This document shows, piece by piece, positions 17,055 through 24,831 of a stretch of DNA of 40,155 nt. This DNA comes from a virus. Made by a program: the position numbers and the translations under genes. The DNA is taken from positions 1 through 40,155 of IMG/VR virus record IMGVR_UViG_3300047667_001294. One strand, given 5' to 3'. Under the pieces are notes generated by a model. It saw only the letters and a list, made by a program, of their open reading frames with translations. It had not been told where the DNA came from and ran no database searches. How positions within the stretch are numbered: position 1 is the stretch's first letter; each line of letters begins with the position of its first letter.

Positions 17055-18914
17055 TTAAATTACAAATGTTGCATCGTTAGAATTGCCAGAACCGTCTGTT
17101 AATATATTACCAACTAAACCTTCTGCTTCAAAAATAATATCGAATGCATTTTCTTCACTGCATTCTTCGACAACCTCCTCCGAGTTTCTATTATTCTTAA
17201 TATTGAAACTATAGATACCCTCGCCCGTGGTCGTATCAAACACACATATATCCATACTACAGGTAGTAACTGTTATAGACGCTATTGCAGGACCGCCAGA
17301 CTCACAGGGTATAGCGTCAGCCCACACCAACTCAACACCCTCGTTTGAACCATATAAAGACTCAGAACAAGACATATCTCTAGCATCTCTAACGGTCGCG
17401 GATATGTCTAGTATGTCTAAATTATTATGCCTTAGGTGTTGGTTTGTATGTGTATGGCCATTTAGTATTAGGTCAACAGGTAAATCGTCAAACCCCCAGT
17501 CCATCTCAGTGACTACCTTATTTGTTGCCGACGACATACCACTAACATATGGGTGGTGGAACATTACAACCCTATACTTTGCAGTTGAAGCCCCTAATGC
17601 CCCTATGAACCATTGATACTGAAGACTACCCACCGTATTACCATCAGGCTCAACCATACTACCATTAGACTTAACGCCACTATTAAGAACAAACAATTCT
17701 AAACTAGCATCTTCAAACATTACGTTATAGTATCTTTTGTTATTAGGGAGATAATCGAACTTATCGGTTTGTGGGTTCGCCAAATCGAAATTCTCTATAT
17801 CGTGATTGCCGATAGCCGGAAATACTTTCTCGATCTGGACATAAGGGTCGAACAAATCCCAATTTGCTTCGATGGTTTCGTAGTCCCCATTTTCGTAGTT
17901 GTTATCTCCACCGAAGAATACCCCGTCCAACTCACCCATTCTATAGAGAATATCGGCAGCATCTGTTTGTTTACTATTAACTTGACCCGCATCTGACATG
18001 AAACCGAATACACCATAATATTCTGGTGAATCTTTTTTACAAACTTCGGTAAGGACGTTTAAGTTTTTATTGGATAAAGGTCTTTTGTATGTGTATACCT
18101 CACCCGCGCTCAACACCGTTTGTGATGGATTTATATCTTCAAACAAAACACTCTCCAGTTCTGGAGAATCGGATAAACATGTCTCACCAACTAACCCATA
18201 ATACCTATCAACCCACACCGACTCACAATCATCACCCTTAAGCCAAGACTCAACACCGTTCGCTATTATATGGTCGGCTTCTTCAGGGCATGAGCCAGCA
18301 AGAGCGCCAAAACAAGAGAAATCAAGATCTACTAAATTTATAGGGTCTGAAAGATCGGGTAATTTAAATGTAAACTCACTTGTATCGAATGTTTGAGTTA
18401 TGGTGTTGGTAGTAAAAAGAATAGATGGTTTGAATGTATCAAGTTGATGCTCACCAAAGTTAAAATAACTATAGTTTCTATAACAAGATCCACATGTTAC
18501 GGTTTCTTTTTCGGAGAAATTATTCTTTAAAGGTATAATACTACCCCTAAACAAATACGAATCCGAATCCGCCTCTATCGTAGAAGTCTTAGGGAAGCTG
18601 GTCCAGTAGTTAAAACAGGGTTCTGGTGATTCCTCGGCCATTATAGGAACTTCTTCAGTGAATACGGAGAGGACAGGGGTAGTCATACCCTCGGAAAATT
18701 TAGTTCTTACGTTGGTGAGAAAATTAACACTATTGAAGTTCTGGCTGAAGTCCCAAACTTCACTCAACTCTAATTGTATCCGGTCCCCGTCCCCTCCTAT
18801 AAATCCTGCGGGTAGTGTTTCCATAAAACCATCAAAAAAACTCCTATTTGGGTTCAAATAACCAAACTTAATAGGGGTTTTTTTAATATATTCTGATGGC
18901 ACAGGTATTAACAT
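17055..18914 (-). CDS. Virion-type protein with calcineurin-like metallophosphoesterase domain
   Basis: Residues about 300-495 carry the metallophosphoesterase motifs in order: SDAG (307-310), GGDNNY (335-340), GNHD (369-372), HH (453-454) and NGHTHT (485-490). These supply two-metal ligands for phosphoester hydrolysis. Motif I has SDAG where GDxH or GDxG is usual, keeping the Asp. The N-terminal 290 residues are Cys-bearing and beta-rich. Residues 180-230 (FTFKLPDL..CFGALAGSCPEE..WLKGDDC) match a segment of the 1151-residue protein at 4769, linking this gene to the same particle structure. The last residues (GLVGNILTDGSGNSNDATF) resemble the start of a lectin-type domain that is cut short. 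ATG at 18914 has a TAATTA box 6 nt upstream. It ends one base before the propeller gene. Confidence 0.7.
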   Translation of the reverse strand: MLIPVPSEYIKKTPIKFGYLNPNRSFFDGFMETLPAGFIGGDGDRIQLELSEVWDFSQNFNSVNFLTNVRTKFSEGMTTPVLSVFTEEVPIMAEESPEPCFNYWTSFPKTSTIEADSDSYLFRGSIIPLKNNFSEKETVTCGSCYRNYSYFNFGEHQLDTFKPSILFTTNTITQTFDTSEFTFKLPDLSDPINLVDLDFSCFGALAGSCPEEADHIIANGVESWLKGDDCESVWVDRYYGLVGETCLSDSPELESVLFEDINPSQTVLSAGEVYTYKRPLSNKNLNVLTEVCKKDSPEYYGVFGFMSDAGQVNSKQTDAADILYRMGELDGVFFGGDNNYENGDYETIEANWDLFDPYVQIEKVFPAIGNHDIENFDLANPQTDKFDYLPNNKRYYNVMFEDASLELFVLNSGVKSNGSMVEPDGNTVGSLQYQWFIGALGASTAKYRVVMFHHPYVSGMSSATNKVVTEMDWGFDDLPVDLILNGHTHTNQHLRHNNLDILDISATVRDARDMSCSESLYGSNEGVELVWADAIPCESGGPAIASITVTTCSMDICVFDTTTGEGIYSFNIKNNRNSEEVVEECSEENAFDIIFEAEGLVGNILTDGSGNSNDATFVI

Positions 18915-18956
18915 CAATTCTAATTATAGGTTTTCACACTATTAAACAAAGGATGG

Positions 18957-19727
18957 TTAAAAACTAGCATAAGCGGGTGGGGTTTTACGGGTTCTTTCGT
19001 TATACTCTCTCTCCATTTCCTCAAAATCCTCAAATTTCTTAACAATAAATTTGACGATTTCGGATCTCACGATATCGTCGGAGGTTAATTGGAAGAAATT
19101 AATGCCCTTATCCACACATTCGGGTGTATCGAAAATTTGTTTGGCTGTCTCTAGGCCCGACCCTTTAATGTCGGACTGTTGGCTATCGCCACACATGATC
19201 AATTTCGAACCCTTACCGATACGAGTCATAAGGGTTTTCACTTCATCTATACTGAAATTTTGGATTTCATCAGCAATTACATAATGATCTACCCAATTTT
19301 GGCCTCTTAGGAAATTTATAGGAGCCGCCTTCAACGGAAGTCCAGACCTAGACCCTACCTCAACTATCTCTTCTACCTTAGAGTCTAGGATAGCCTTATA
19401 ATTGGAAAACTTGGCATTTTCGTCACCAGCTAAATATCCCATAGATTTAGACGCACTTTCAATGACCGTTCGTAGATATAAAATATCTTTAAAATCTTGT
19501 TCTTGGTATGCTTTCAGTGCTGCATAGACCGATAGATAACTTTTCCCTACTCCGGCTGGGCCGTCAATTATTACAATTTTAACAGTGTCGTCCAACATAG
19601 CATGTAAAATTTCTCGTTGGTTTTTCGAAAACTTAAAATCCCTTTTATTGAAGGCTATCTTTGTTACCGATGAATTTTTAGATAAAGCTTGATTAATATC
19701 CGTTACGGATAAGTTATTATTTGACAT
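18957..19727 (-). CDS. phoH: PhoH-like P-loop ATPase
   Basis: The 256-residue protein has Walker A GPAGVGKS at 56-63, YVIADE (Walker B, 149-154) and GDSQQSD at 180-186, all typical of the PhoH family, plus the usual N-terminal KNQREILHAML helix. PhoH proteins are cytoplasmic ATPases with helicase-like cores, found in very many marine phages; the role in infection is not settled. The start ATG is preceded by TAATTA 7 nt upstream. Upstream is a 92-bp AT-rich divergent region shared with the homing endonuclease gene. Confidence 0.88.
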   Translation of the reverse strand: MSNNNLSVTDINQALSKNSSVTKIAFNKRDFKFSKNQREILHAMLDDTVKIVIIDGPAGVGKSYLSVYAALKAYQEQDFKDILYLRTVIESASKSMGYLAGDENAKFSNYKAILDSKVEEIVEVGSRSGLPLKAAPINFLRGQNWVDHYVIADEIQNFSIDEVKTLMTRIGKGSKLIMCGDSQQSDIKGSGLETAKQIFDTPECVDKGINFFQLTSDDIVRSEIVKFIVKKFEDFEEMEREYNERTRKTPPAYASF

Positions 19728-19808
19728 CTAAATTTAATTATACCTCACAAACATAAATTCAATCAAACCTATTAAATTAATTTGGGTTGCAATAAATTGA
19801 TTAGTTCA

Positions 19809-19814
19809 TAATTA
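19809..19814 (+). promoter_or_regulatory. TAATTA box 5 nt before start at 19820
   Basis: CATAATTA is followed by a 5-nt spacer (AATAT) and ATG. It is the same spacing as at the structural genes, although the gene is a mobile endonuclease. Confidence 0.35.
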
Positions 19815-19819
19815 AATAT

Positions 19820-20968
19820 ATGAAGCAAAAATATACTAAAGAAGTGATAAAATCTATAGCCGGAAAATACACATCGAAAAAGGAATTTATAGCTAATGAT
19901 CCTAATGTTTATGGATATATGCGGCGTAAAGGTGAAGATTTTTCTAAAGAAGCTTGTGCTCATATGACACAGCTTAGAAGGAAACATACTGACGAATCAT
20001 TGAAAGATATAGCCAAAGAATTTATGTCCCGAACAGAATTACAAAGGGGTGATGCCTCGGCTTACAGTTGTATTAGAAAAAAAGGTAAACAATTCATGAA
20101 CGAGGCATGTGAACATATGATTCAAGGTAGATTTTCTATAGCACAACTAATGTGTAAAAAGATATTTGAAAATATACTTGATAGTGTTTGTGTGTATGAT
20201 ACCCGAAAAGTTATTACTCCCTATGAAATTGATATATGGTTTAAAGAGTTTAATTTGGCAATAGAGTATAATGGAAAATTTTGGCATGCCAAAGAATGTG
20301 CAATAAGAAGAGATGCTATTAAAAAGAAAATTTGTGAAGATAGAGGTATACACTTAATAACCATATACGAAGGGGTCAAAGATTACGAGACCGAAGTTAG
20401 GCATAAAATAATAGAAATATTACCACTTATTAATAATATTACCAAAAAACAAATAACTACACAAAATGTTTTAGATGTCGATTGTTCGACAATATGGGAT
20501 GATATACTGAAGAGTAATAGTATTGACGAAATCAATAAGAAAATAAAAAAATGTAAAAACATAAAAGAATTCAAAGAAAAACATTATACCAATTATAAAT
20601 ATATCCACAAAAGTGGAAATACAGATATGTTAGACTGTATCAGAGAAAAAGAAAATGAAAATTTGAGTGATGTAGAACTTATGCGGAAATGTTCAGAAAT
20701 AACCCATTATGCTAAATTTATAACAGATCATAAAAATTTATACACAATTACCCACAGACGGGGATTATTAGATTCTGTAGCCAAAAATATGATTCTCACC
20801 AATAGAAGATATAGATTTCATAAACATGAAGATATTATTAATCTGGCGGGAGAATATAAAAATAAGTCTTCTATTGAAAAGGGTGACTGTGCTTTGTTTA
20901 AAGAAATTAACAAAAGAGAAGATATTTCTTGGAGTGACATCTTATTTTTAGCGAAAAGAAAATTCTAA
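19820..20968 (+). CDS. Vsr-like homing endonuclease with helical DNA-binding repeats
   Basis: Residues about 102-185 form a PD-(D/E)xK/Vsr-type nuclease: EIDIW (D138), LAIEYNGKFWH (E149, H156), then RRDAIKKKICEDRGIHLITIYE. This matches the Vsr-like homing endonuclease group. On both sides are about 45-residue repeats: residues 5-49 (SKKEFIANDPNVYGYMRRKG) and 57-100 (SRTELQRGDASAYSCIRKKG), with weaker copies near 245-290, 300-335 and 340-380. They are likely helical modules reading the target DNA. The gene is free-standing, not in a visible intron. Its A/T content and codon use look more extreme than PhoH beside it, which suits a mobile gene. Confidence 0.72.
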   Translation: MKQKYTKEVIKSIAGKYTSKKEFIANDPNVYGYMRRKGEDFSKEACAHMTQLRRKHTDESLKDIAKEFMSRTELQRGDASAYSCIRKKGKQFMNEACEHMIQGRFSIAQLMCKKIFENILDSVCVYDTRKVITPYEIDIWFKEFNLAIEYNGKFWHAKECAIRRDAIKKKICEDRGIHLITIYEGVKDYETEVRHKIIEILPLINNITKKQITTQNVLDVDCSTIWDDILKSNSIDEINKKIKKCKNIKEFKEKHYTNYKYIHKSGNTDMLDCIREKENENLSDVELMRKCSEITHYAKFITDHKNLYTITHRRGLLDSVAKNMILTNRRYRFHKHEDIINLAGEYKNKSSIEKGDCALFKEINKREDISWSDILFLAKRKF

Positions 20969-20971
20969 TTA
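20966..20971 (+). promoter_or_regulatory. TAATTA box 5 nt before start at 20977
   Basis: The box overlaps the TAA stop of the endonuclease gene and is followed by TATTT and ATG. Confidence 0.35.
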
Positions 20972-20976
20972 TATTT

Positions 20977-21198
20977 ATGAGTTCTTTTACAAAGGTTCCC
21001 TGTGCAGAATGCGGGACAATGACTATCGCTAAAAATGGAGACACAGATCCACAATATTGTGATTCTTTCTGTCAAGCTAGGAGTAGAGTAAACAACCGAA
21101 GGAACGGTGGAACTATACCCTCCGCTTCAAACACCAACCTCAAGAGCAGGGTCGTCCGTGGTAGAACCTGCGGGAGCTGCAACTCCAAGAAGATTTAA
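20977..21198 (+). CDS. Small zinc-ribbon-like protein, 73 aa
   Basis: The N-terminus holds CAECGTMT and then YCDSFCQARSR, a CxxC plus CxxxC arrangement that could bind one zinc ion. The C-terminus ends CGSCNSKKI, a further CxxC. The protein is basic and Asn/Arg-rich, compatible with nucleic-acid binding. Its last 72 bp overlap, antisense, the end of the DUF1810 gene. It starts 8 bp after the endonuclease stop. No precise family is known to me; the start is favoured because it precedes the Cys motif and has the AT box. Confidence 0.55.
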   Translation: MSSFTKVPCAECGTMTIAKNGDTDPQYCDSFCQARSRVNNRRNGGTIPSASNTNLKSRVVRGRTCGSCNSKKI

Positions 21199-21621
21199 AG
21201 TAATCTCACATTCTTCACCGTCAAAGAAGGCGTCTAACACTCTTTTGAAGACATCATACTCGCCTAGAGTCGGAACCCCTTCTATATTAGAACCCCTATT
21301 AAAAAGGGTCATGCTAGATTTAAGCTTCAGTGCATCGATTTCGCCTAATATGTCTACAATATCCTTTGTATCATGTTGGAGTAATTGTAAACAATTACAG
21401 CACAATCGATGAGCGAGATCATAATTTTTAGTATAATCAATAGCCTCTTGTAAATCTTTTACTCCGAAAAAACGAGATCTGGGGCTTTTGCTTAACCCCA
21501 ATAATTGGGGAAAAACAAACCACATCCAGTGAGTTTGTTTTTCCCCCCTATTCAATTCTGCGCTTATTTTGTCCCACCCGAAACTATTCTGCGCTAACCC
21601 AAATTTTTCTAATGTTTCCAT
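21127..21621 (-). CDS. DUF1810 family protein
   Basis: The 164-residue protein begins METLEKFGLAQNSFGWDKIS, then has GEKQTHWMWFVFPQLLGLSKSPRSRFFGV and ALDY/DLAHRL-type helices. This is the characteristic DUF1810 pattern (FxxAQ, ELxxGxKxTHWMWFxFPQLxGLG). The family is helical and of unknown biochemical function. It lies at the downstream end of the minus-strand cluster from 24820. Its 3' end overlaps the convergent zinc-ribbon gene by 72 bp. Its own C-terminal residues in the overlap (APAGSTTDDPALEVGV) go beyond the conserved domain. Confidence 0.8.
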   Translation of the reverse strand: METLEKFGLAQNSFGWDKISAELNRGEKQTHWMWFVFPQLLGLSKSPRSRFFGVKDLQEAIDYTKNYDLAHRLCCNCLQLLQHDTKDIVDILGEIDALKLKSSMTLFNRGSNIEGVPTLGEYDVFKRVLDAFFDGEECEITLNLLGVAAPAGSTTDDPALEVGV

Positions 21622-21643
21622 GTTTACTTAGAAGAAGAATTGG

Positions 21644-21913
21644 TTATAGATTTATGATCTGACCTTTAATTCTACCGCCCTCTTCGATTATCCATTCAAG
21701 CGGGTATTCGCTTTTGTTATAGGAATAAACGGTCATAGACTCTGCGGTTGGATTATAACGTTCGAGGTAAATAACTTCAGATTTCTCATCCTTGATCATC
21801 GACACATTAATGCCGCTCTCACCAGAACCAATTGTGGTTCTGGTGTATTTTACCCACCCCAAATCAAAAAGATGTTCCAGTGCGTCGATATCTTCGTATT
21901 CAGTAATTTTCAT
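21644..21913 (-). CDS. Hypothetical protein, 89 aa
   Basis: A small acidic protein (MKITEYEDIDALEHLFDLGW) with predicted beta strands towards the end. No recognised family, signal peptide or membrane segment. It lies 9 bp downstream of the 198-residue gene on the same strand and is probably co-transcribed with it. Confidence 0.55.
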   Translation of the reverse strand: MKITEYEDIDALEHLFDLGWVKYTRTTIGSGESGINVSMIKDEKSEVIYLERYNPTAESMTVYSYNKSEYPLEWIIEEGGRIKGQIINL

Positions 21914-21922
21914 ATTAAAGTC

Positions 21923-22519
21923 CTATTGGATTACGATACCTCTTCCGCAATCAGAGACACTAGCTTCTGTGAGTTGGTCAAGCTTGAATTGTGCAATCGA
22001 TCCAGTTTTGAGGTAATTCCTCTTGATGAAGTTTTTGGCTCTAACAGGTGCGCCGCTATTTACAGGCTTCTTCGGTGGCCCTTCCTTGATCACCACTCGC
22101 TCCACCAGAAGACCTTTTAGATGGACCGACCCAGTTGCAATATGCTCCTTCGTCGCTGGCCCTACCCGCCTGTAGGCGTCAAGTTGTCCATTGGAACGGT
22201 TCTTCGACTCGGTAGTTTCTTTCCTAAGACCCTTGATAAGGGCATCTTTAGCCTCCTCCAAGATGTCTTTGGGGGTTTTTGTATCGTGGTGTTTGTCGAA
22301 CTTTGTTAGGATATCGGCGAATTCCAAAACATCTCCTTTGGTTGGGGTCCATTTATCGAGGAATTCCAAATCAGCATTAACACCGTCTTCGTATGACATT
22401 CCGGCGTTAATTACATAATCGGACACTTCCCCCTTCGCGTTGGTATACCCCTTCACTTTAACGAAGAGGCAGTCTGTTTCGGGGATTTGGCTTAGTTGGT
22501 CTGCAAGTTTTGTTGACAT
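21923..22519 (-). CDS. Hypothetical protein, 198 aa
   Basis: I do not recognise this protein. It is charged and soluble. Residues 1-90 look like a compact alpha/beta domain (CLFVKVKGYTNAKGEVSDYV). 90-130 form a Lys/Glu-rich helix, and 130-198 a basic strand-rich end (PVRAKNFIKRNYLKTGSIAQ). The basic C-terminus might bind nucleic acid. It lies 9 bp after the P-loop kinase-like gene on the same strand. Confidence 0.55.
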   Translation of the reverse strand: MSTKLADQLSQIPETDCLFVKVKGYTNAKGEVSDYVINAGMSYEDGVNADLEFLDKWTPTKGDVLEFADILTKFDKHHDTKTPKDILEEAKDALIKGLRKETTESKNRSNGQLDAYRRVGPATKEHIATGSVHLKGLLVERVVIKEGPPKKPVNSGAPVRAKNFIKRNYLKTGSIAQFKLDQLTEASVSDCGRGIVIQ

Positions 22520-22528
22520 GTCGTTATA

Positions 22529-23305
22529 CTAAAGGTTTTTTTGAATGTTGTCAAGGGATTTTTCATCCACGATCAGATTTTTTGTCTGGAATCCAAAATC
22601 CCCAAGGTCAAATTCTTGATCCTCTGAGTATGCTGGCATCCCGTCAGCACCCACAATAGCACCTAATGCGCTACCGTCAAGAGAATCTTCAGATTCTCCA
22701 CCTTTTTGATCTCCATTTTCGTCTAGAATCTCGCTAACATAATCAATTCTAGCTTCCCTTGAACCTGTCACCTCGTCAATGAATGCGCATTTAGATGTAG
22801 GGTAGAGTGTTTCGGCTAATGGTCCTCCAGTTGCATATTCCATATAAAAAGTATTCAGGAGATTGTCAAAACCTCTTCTGAAGTCATCGTTGATTTCTTC
22901 TGGAACTTCGATCCCGTCTTTGTCGTCGATAGGGATGAAATAAATCATATGATAGTATTCCATAGACCTTTTAGTAATTTCAATACTTTCAGCCAAAAAT
23001 CCATCAGAAATCTTATCGGCCCCTAGAGAATAAAGAAACATAGTTACCGCTAGATTGTCAAGTAAAGTCCTGTCCATAATGACTCGCCTGTTCGTGTCTC
23101 TTTTCTGCCACAAGCCTTGTGCTTGTTTAAACATGAAATCTCGAATCAATCTCTGACTTTCTTCTGTTCCATTTTCATAAAGATCCAAATTAGGGATATC
23201 CCTATAAGATTCTGCTGGTTGTCCGTATCTAGGAAACTTCTTAACGAAGTCTTTAATAAATGTAGACTTCCCCGTTTTTGTTGCGCCTGTTGTCCCTATA
23301 ATCAT
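22529..23305 (-). CDS. P-loop AAA/deoxynucleoside-kinase-like protein
   Basis: Residues 4-15 form a Walker A loop (GTTGATKTGKST) at the very N-terminus. A RRVIMDRTLLDNLAVTMFLY segment near 74-92 resembles the DR-S/T-x-x-D motif of deoxynucleoside kinases and related P-loop kinases. The pattern fits a small phage NTPase/kinase that phosphorylates a nucleotide or small molecule. Residues 200-258 are an acidic, disordered-looking tail (GGESEDSLDGSALGAIVGAD) outside the kinase fold. With NrdB at the left edge it may serve nucleotide supply, but the substrate cannot be read from sequence. Confidence 0.65.
   Translation of the reverse strand: MIIGTTGATKTGKSTFIKDFVKKFPRYGQPAESYRDIPNLDLYENGTEESQRLIRDFMFKQAQGLWQKRDTNRRVIMDRTLLDNLAVTMFLYSLGADKISDGFLAESIEITKRSMEYYHMIYFIPIDDKDGIEVPEEINDDFRRGFDNLLNTFYMEYATGGPLAETLYPTSKCAFIDEVTGSREARIDYVSEILDENGDQKGGESEDSLDGSALGAIVGADGMPAYSEDQEFDLGDFGFQTKNLIVDEKSLDNIQKNL
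22681..22698 (-). repeat. 8-bp inverted repeat, 2-nt centre
   Basis: GAGAATCT-TC-AGATTCTC inside the acidic tail of the kinase-like gene. It is short and may be chance. Confidence 0.6.
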
Positions 23306-23309
23306 TTTC

Positions 23310-23591
23310 TTATAACCAATTAAAATTTACAATAGTGCTAATGCCTAGCCTACCCGATACCGAATCGTCGTCAGATATAGTATCTACTATATACCCTAGA
23401 GCTTCTAGTTCGTTGGTATAATACGCCCTTTCTTGTAATGAATTACATACAAATTGGCTACAACCAATACCCTTTCTAGAATCTTCTGCAACATCGTCCA
23501 AAAGTTCTACTAAGTTTTCTTTCCAATATTTTAGCTGTGAATCTACATAGTTATTGTAGTTTTCCATAGCTGCTTTAGCGGTGATTTTCAT
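23310..23591 (-). CDS. Hypothetical protein, 93 aa
   Basis: The protein is mostly helical in its first half (AMENYNNYVDSQLKYWKENL), with two Cys (IGCSQFVCNSL) and a beta-like C-terminus ending VNFNWL. Not recognised. It lies 4 bp upstream of the kinase-like gene on the same strand and is probably in one transcript. Confidence 0.55.
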   Translation of the reverse strand: MKITAKAAMENYNNYVDSQLKYWKENLVELLDDVAEDSRKGIGCSQFVCNSLQERAYYTNELEALGYIVDTISDDDSVSGRLGISTIVNFNWL

Positions 23592-23595
23592 ATTT

Positions 23596-23898
23596 CTAAA
23601 TTCCTGCTCTACTTAGGATTGAATCATTAGAACAAAAAACTGATTCTAGAACAAAAATTACAGATCTAATCTCGTCCGCTACAGGAACTAGCTTTTCCAC
23701 TGGAGGTTCGTCATCACATGACGCAGGGCGCGGATAATCCTCTCTCAATACAGGTTTAAATTGATTTTCTAAATCCACAGACTGGTCTCTCAGCATCGCG
23801 GCAATAGTATTCAATTGCTCTATATATTGTTCAACTTCTGTCAAGCTTCTTGGACAGGCACTACTCATATCATTACTCGTTACGTTATTAATATTCAT
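23596..23898 (-). CDS. Hypothetical protein, about 100 aa
   Basis: The frame stays open to an ATG at 23928. I prefer the ATG at 23898 because it lies 4 nt after the stop of the co-chaperonin gene (TAAATTTATG) and removes a 26-bp overlap. The product has a helical central region (LTEVEQYIEQLNTIAAMLRD) and a Pro/Glu/Asp segment. Not recognised. It belongs to the minus-strand run 21127-24358. Confidence 0.5.
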   Translation of the reverse strand: MNINNVTSNDMSSACPRSLTEVEQYIEQLNTIAAMLRDQSVDLENQFKPVLREDYPRPASCDDEPPVEKLVPVADEIRSVIFVLESVFCSNDSILSRAGI

Positions 23899-23902
23899 AA
23901 AT

Positions 23903-24358
23903 TTATTTTGTTTCTTGTTTTTCGACATACATAAACACCTGCTTCTCTCTTGCGAAGATGTATTTAGATCCCGCGAAGGTAACAGGGATACCTGCCTTCT
24001 GCTCTAGAACAACGGTATATCCTTGTTTGGTGTATTTAACATTGTCACCAACCATTACCACTTTACATGCCTTGAAAACATTACCACCTTGTTGATCTCT
24101 AAAAGCTTCCTCGGAGAAGACTAGACCATTTTTAATAATCAAACCATCGTCGGTTCTTTCTTCATTATCCAAAACGATATCTTCCAAAAGAATAACATCG
24201 TCGGGAACACCTGTTACTACGAAACCATCCAGAGGTAATTCGTGACACAATTCTTCATCCCACAATTCTTCACCTGTAGAAGTTCCTGCGTCATTACTTT
24301 CGAGTTTTGGTTCAAATACCAATTTTTGTTCTGCCCTTTCAGTTCTAGCCATAAACAT
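23903..24358 (-). CDS. GroES-like co-chaperonin (T4 gp31 type)
   Basis: Residues about 40-151 follow the Cpn10 layout: PLDGFVVTGVPDDVILLEDI, DDGLIIKNG, FKACKVVMVGDNVKYTKQGY, then KYIFAREKQVFMYVE. These parallel GroES strands GEVLAVG..VKVGDIV and EVLIMSESDILAIVE. Phage gp31-type proteins replace GroES on host GroEL to fold the major capsid protein. The stretch around residues 58-75 (NEERTDDGLIIK) would be the mobile loop that contacts GroEL. The N-terminal 40 residues are extra and acidic. The start could also be the ATG at 24352. It sits with capsid and tail genes, as expected. Confidence 0.6.
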   Translation of the reverse strand: MFMARTERAEQKLVFEPKLESNDAGTSTGEELWDEELCHELPLDGFVVTGVPDDVILLEDIVLDNEERTDDGLIIKNGLVFSEEAFRDQQGGNVFKACKVVMVGDNVKYTKQGYTVVLEQKAGIPVTFAGSKYIFAREKQVFMYVEKQETK

Positions 24359-24400
24359 ACATTACCAGCAGTTTCCAACTATTCAAGTTACGGGACAAAC

Positions 24401-24820
24401 TTATTTAACAAAAACATCCATATACATAGGATTGTTATCTCTCATATTCCTATACTTCCCTGTTGTGGACACATATACGTCAAACACATAAGACTTTCCT
24501 TTAGAAGCCCTTTTCTTAGTTACAGCACTACCTCTATCCTGCACTTTGAATTTACCGTCACCGACGATACCTTTTAAGTCTGGGATGTAAATTTCAGTTC
24601 CAAAACCAAAATTAGGATGAGCAGCTACAGTGATACCTTCTTTAGCCCTTTTTGTTTTCGGGTCGGCAACTTGCGAACCCCATTTATCCTGATTTGGATT
24701 ATAGTATGTGATACGACAATGTATCTTCTTATTATACCCTATCATTTGTTTGAGGGGCAATTCTTTTGGTGCTGCTATAGTGGTTGTTAGTAATGTGATT
24801 AATAGTAATATAGTTTTCAT
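24401..24820 (-). CDS. Exported 3D-domain (RlpA-like) lytic protein
   Basis: Residues 1-17 are a clean signal peptide (MKTILLLITLLTTTIAA). The mature part has ITYYNPNQDKWG, GITVAAHPNFGFGTEIYIPD, VQDRGSAV (93-100) and YVFDVYV (112-117). This is the 3D-domain layout, a double-psi beta-barrel with conserved Asp residues, as in MltA- and RlpA-related peptidoglycan lytic transglycosylases. It probably cleaves cell-wall glycan in the periplasm, in lysis or late remodelling. A signal-peptide enzyme needs less help from a holin. It is divergent from the gene at 24831 with a 10-bp gap between start codons. Confidence 0.75.
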   Translation of the reverse strand: MKTILLLITLLTTTIAAPKELPLKQMIGYNKKIHCRITYYNPNQDKWGSQVADPKTKRAKEGITVAAHPNFGFGTEIYIPDLKGIVGDGKFKVQDRGSAVTKKRASKGKSYVFDVYVSTTGKYRNMRDNNPMYMDVFVK

Positions 24821-24831
24821 AAATAGATGTA
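24820..24831. promoter_or_regulatory. Divergent start pair 24820/24831 with CATAAATA box
   Basis: CATAAATA (24818-24825) lies 5 nt before the ATG at 24831 and covers the opposite start codon at 24818-24820. The minus-strand equivalent is weaker (TACATC, 5 nt, ATG). The 10-bp gap between start codons equals that at 1805/1816. Confidence 0.45.

Noticed and set aside
24708-24830. Longer start for the acidic protein at 24831
   Set aside because: It would overlap the start of the divergent lytic-protein gene by over 100 bp, and the AT box favours 24831.
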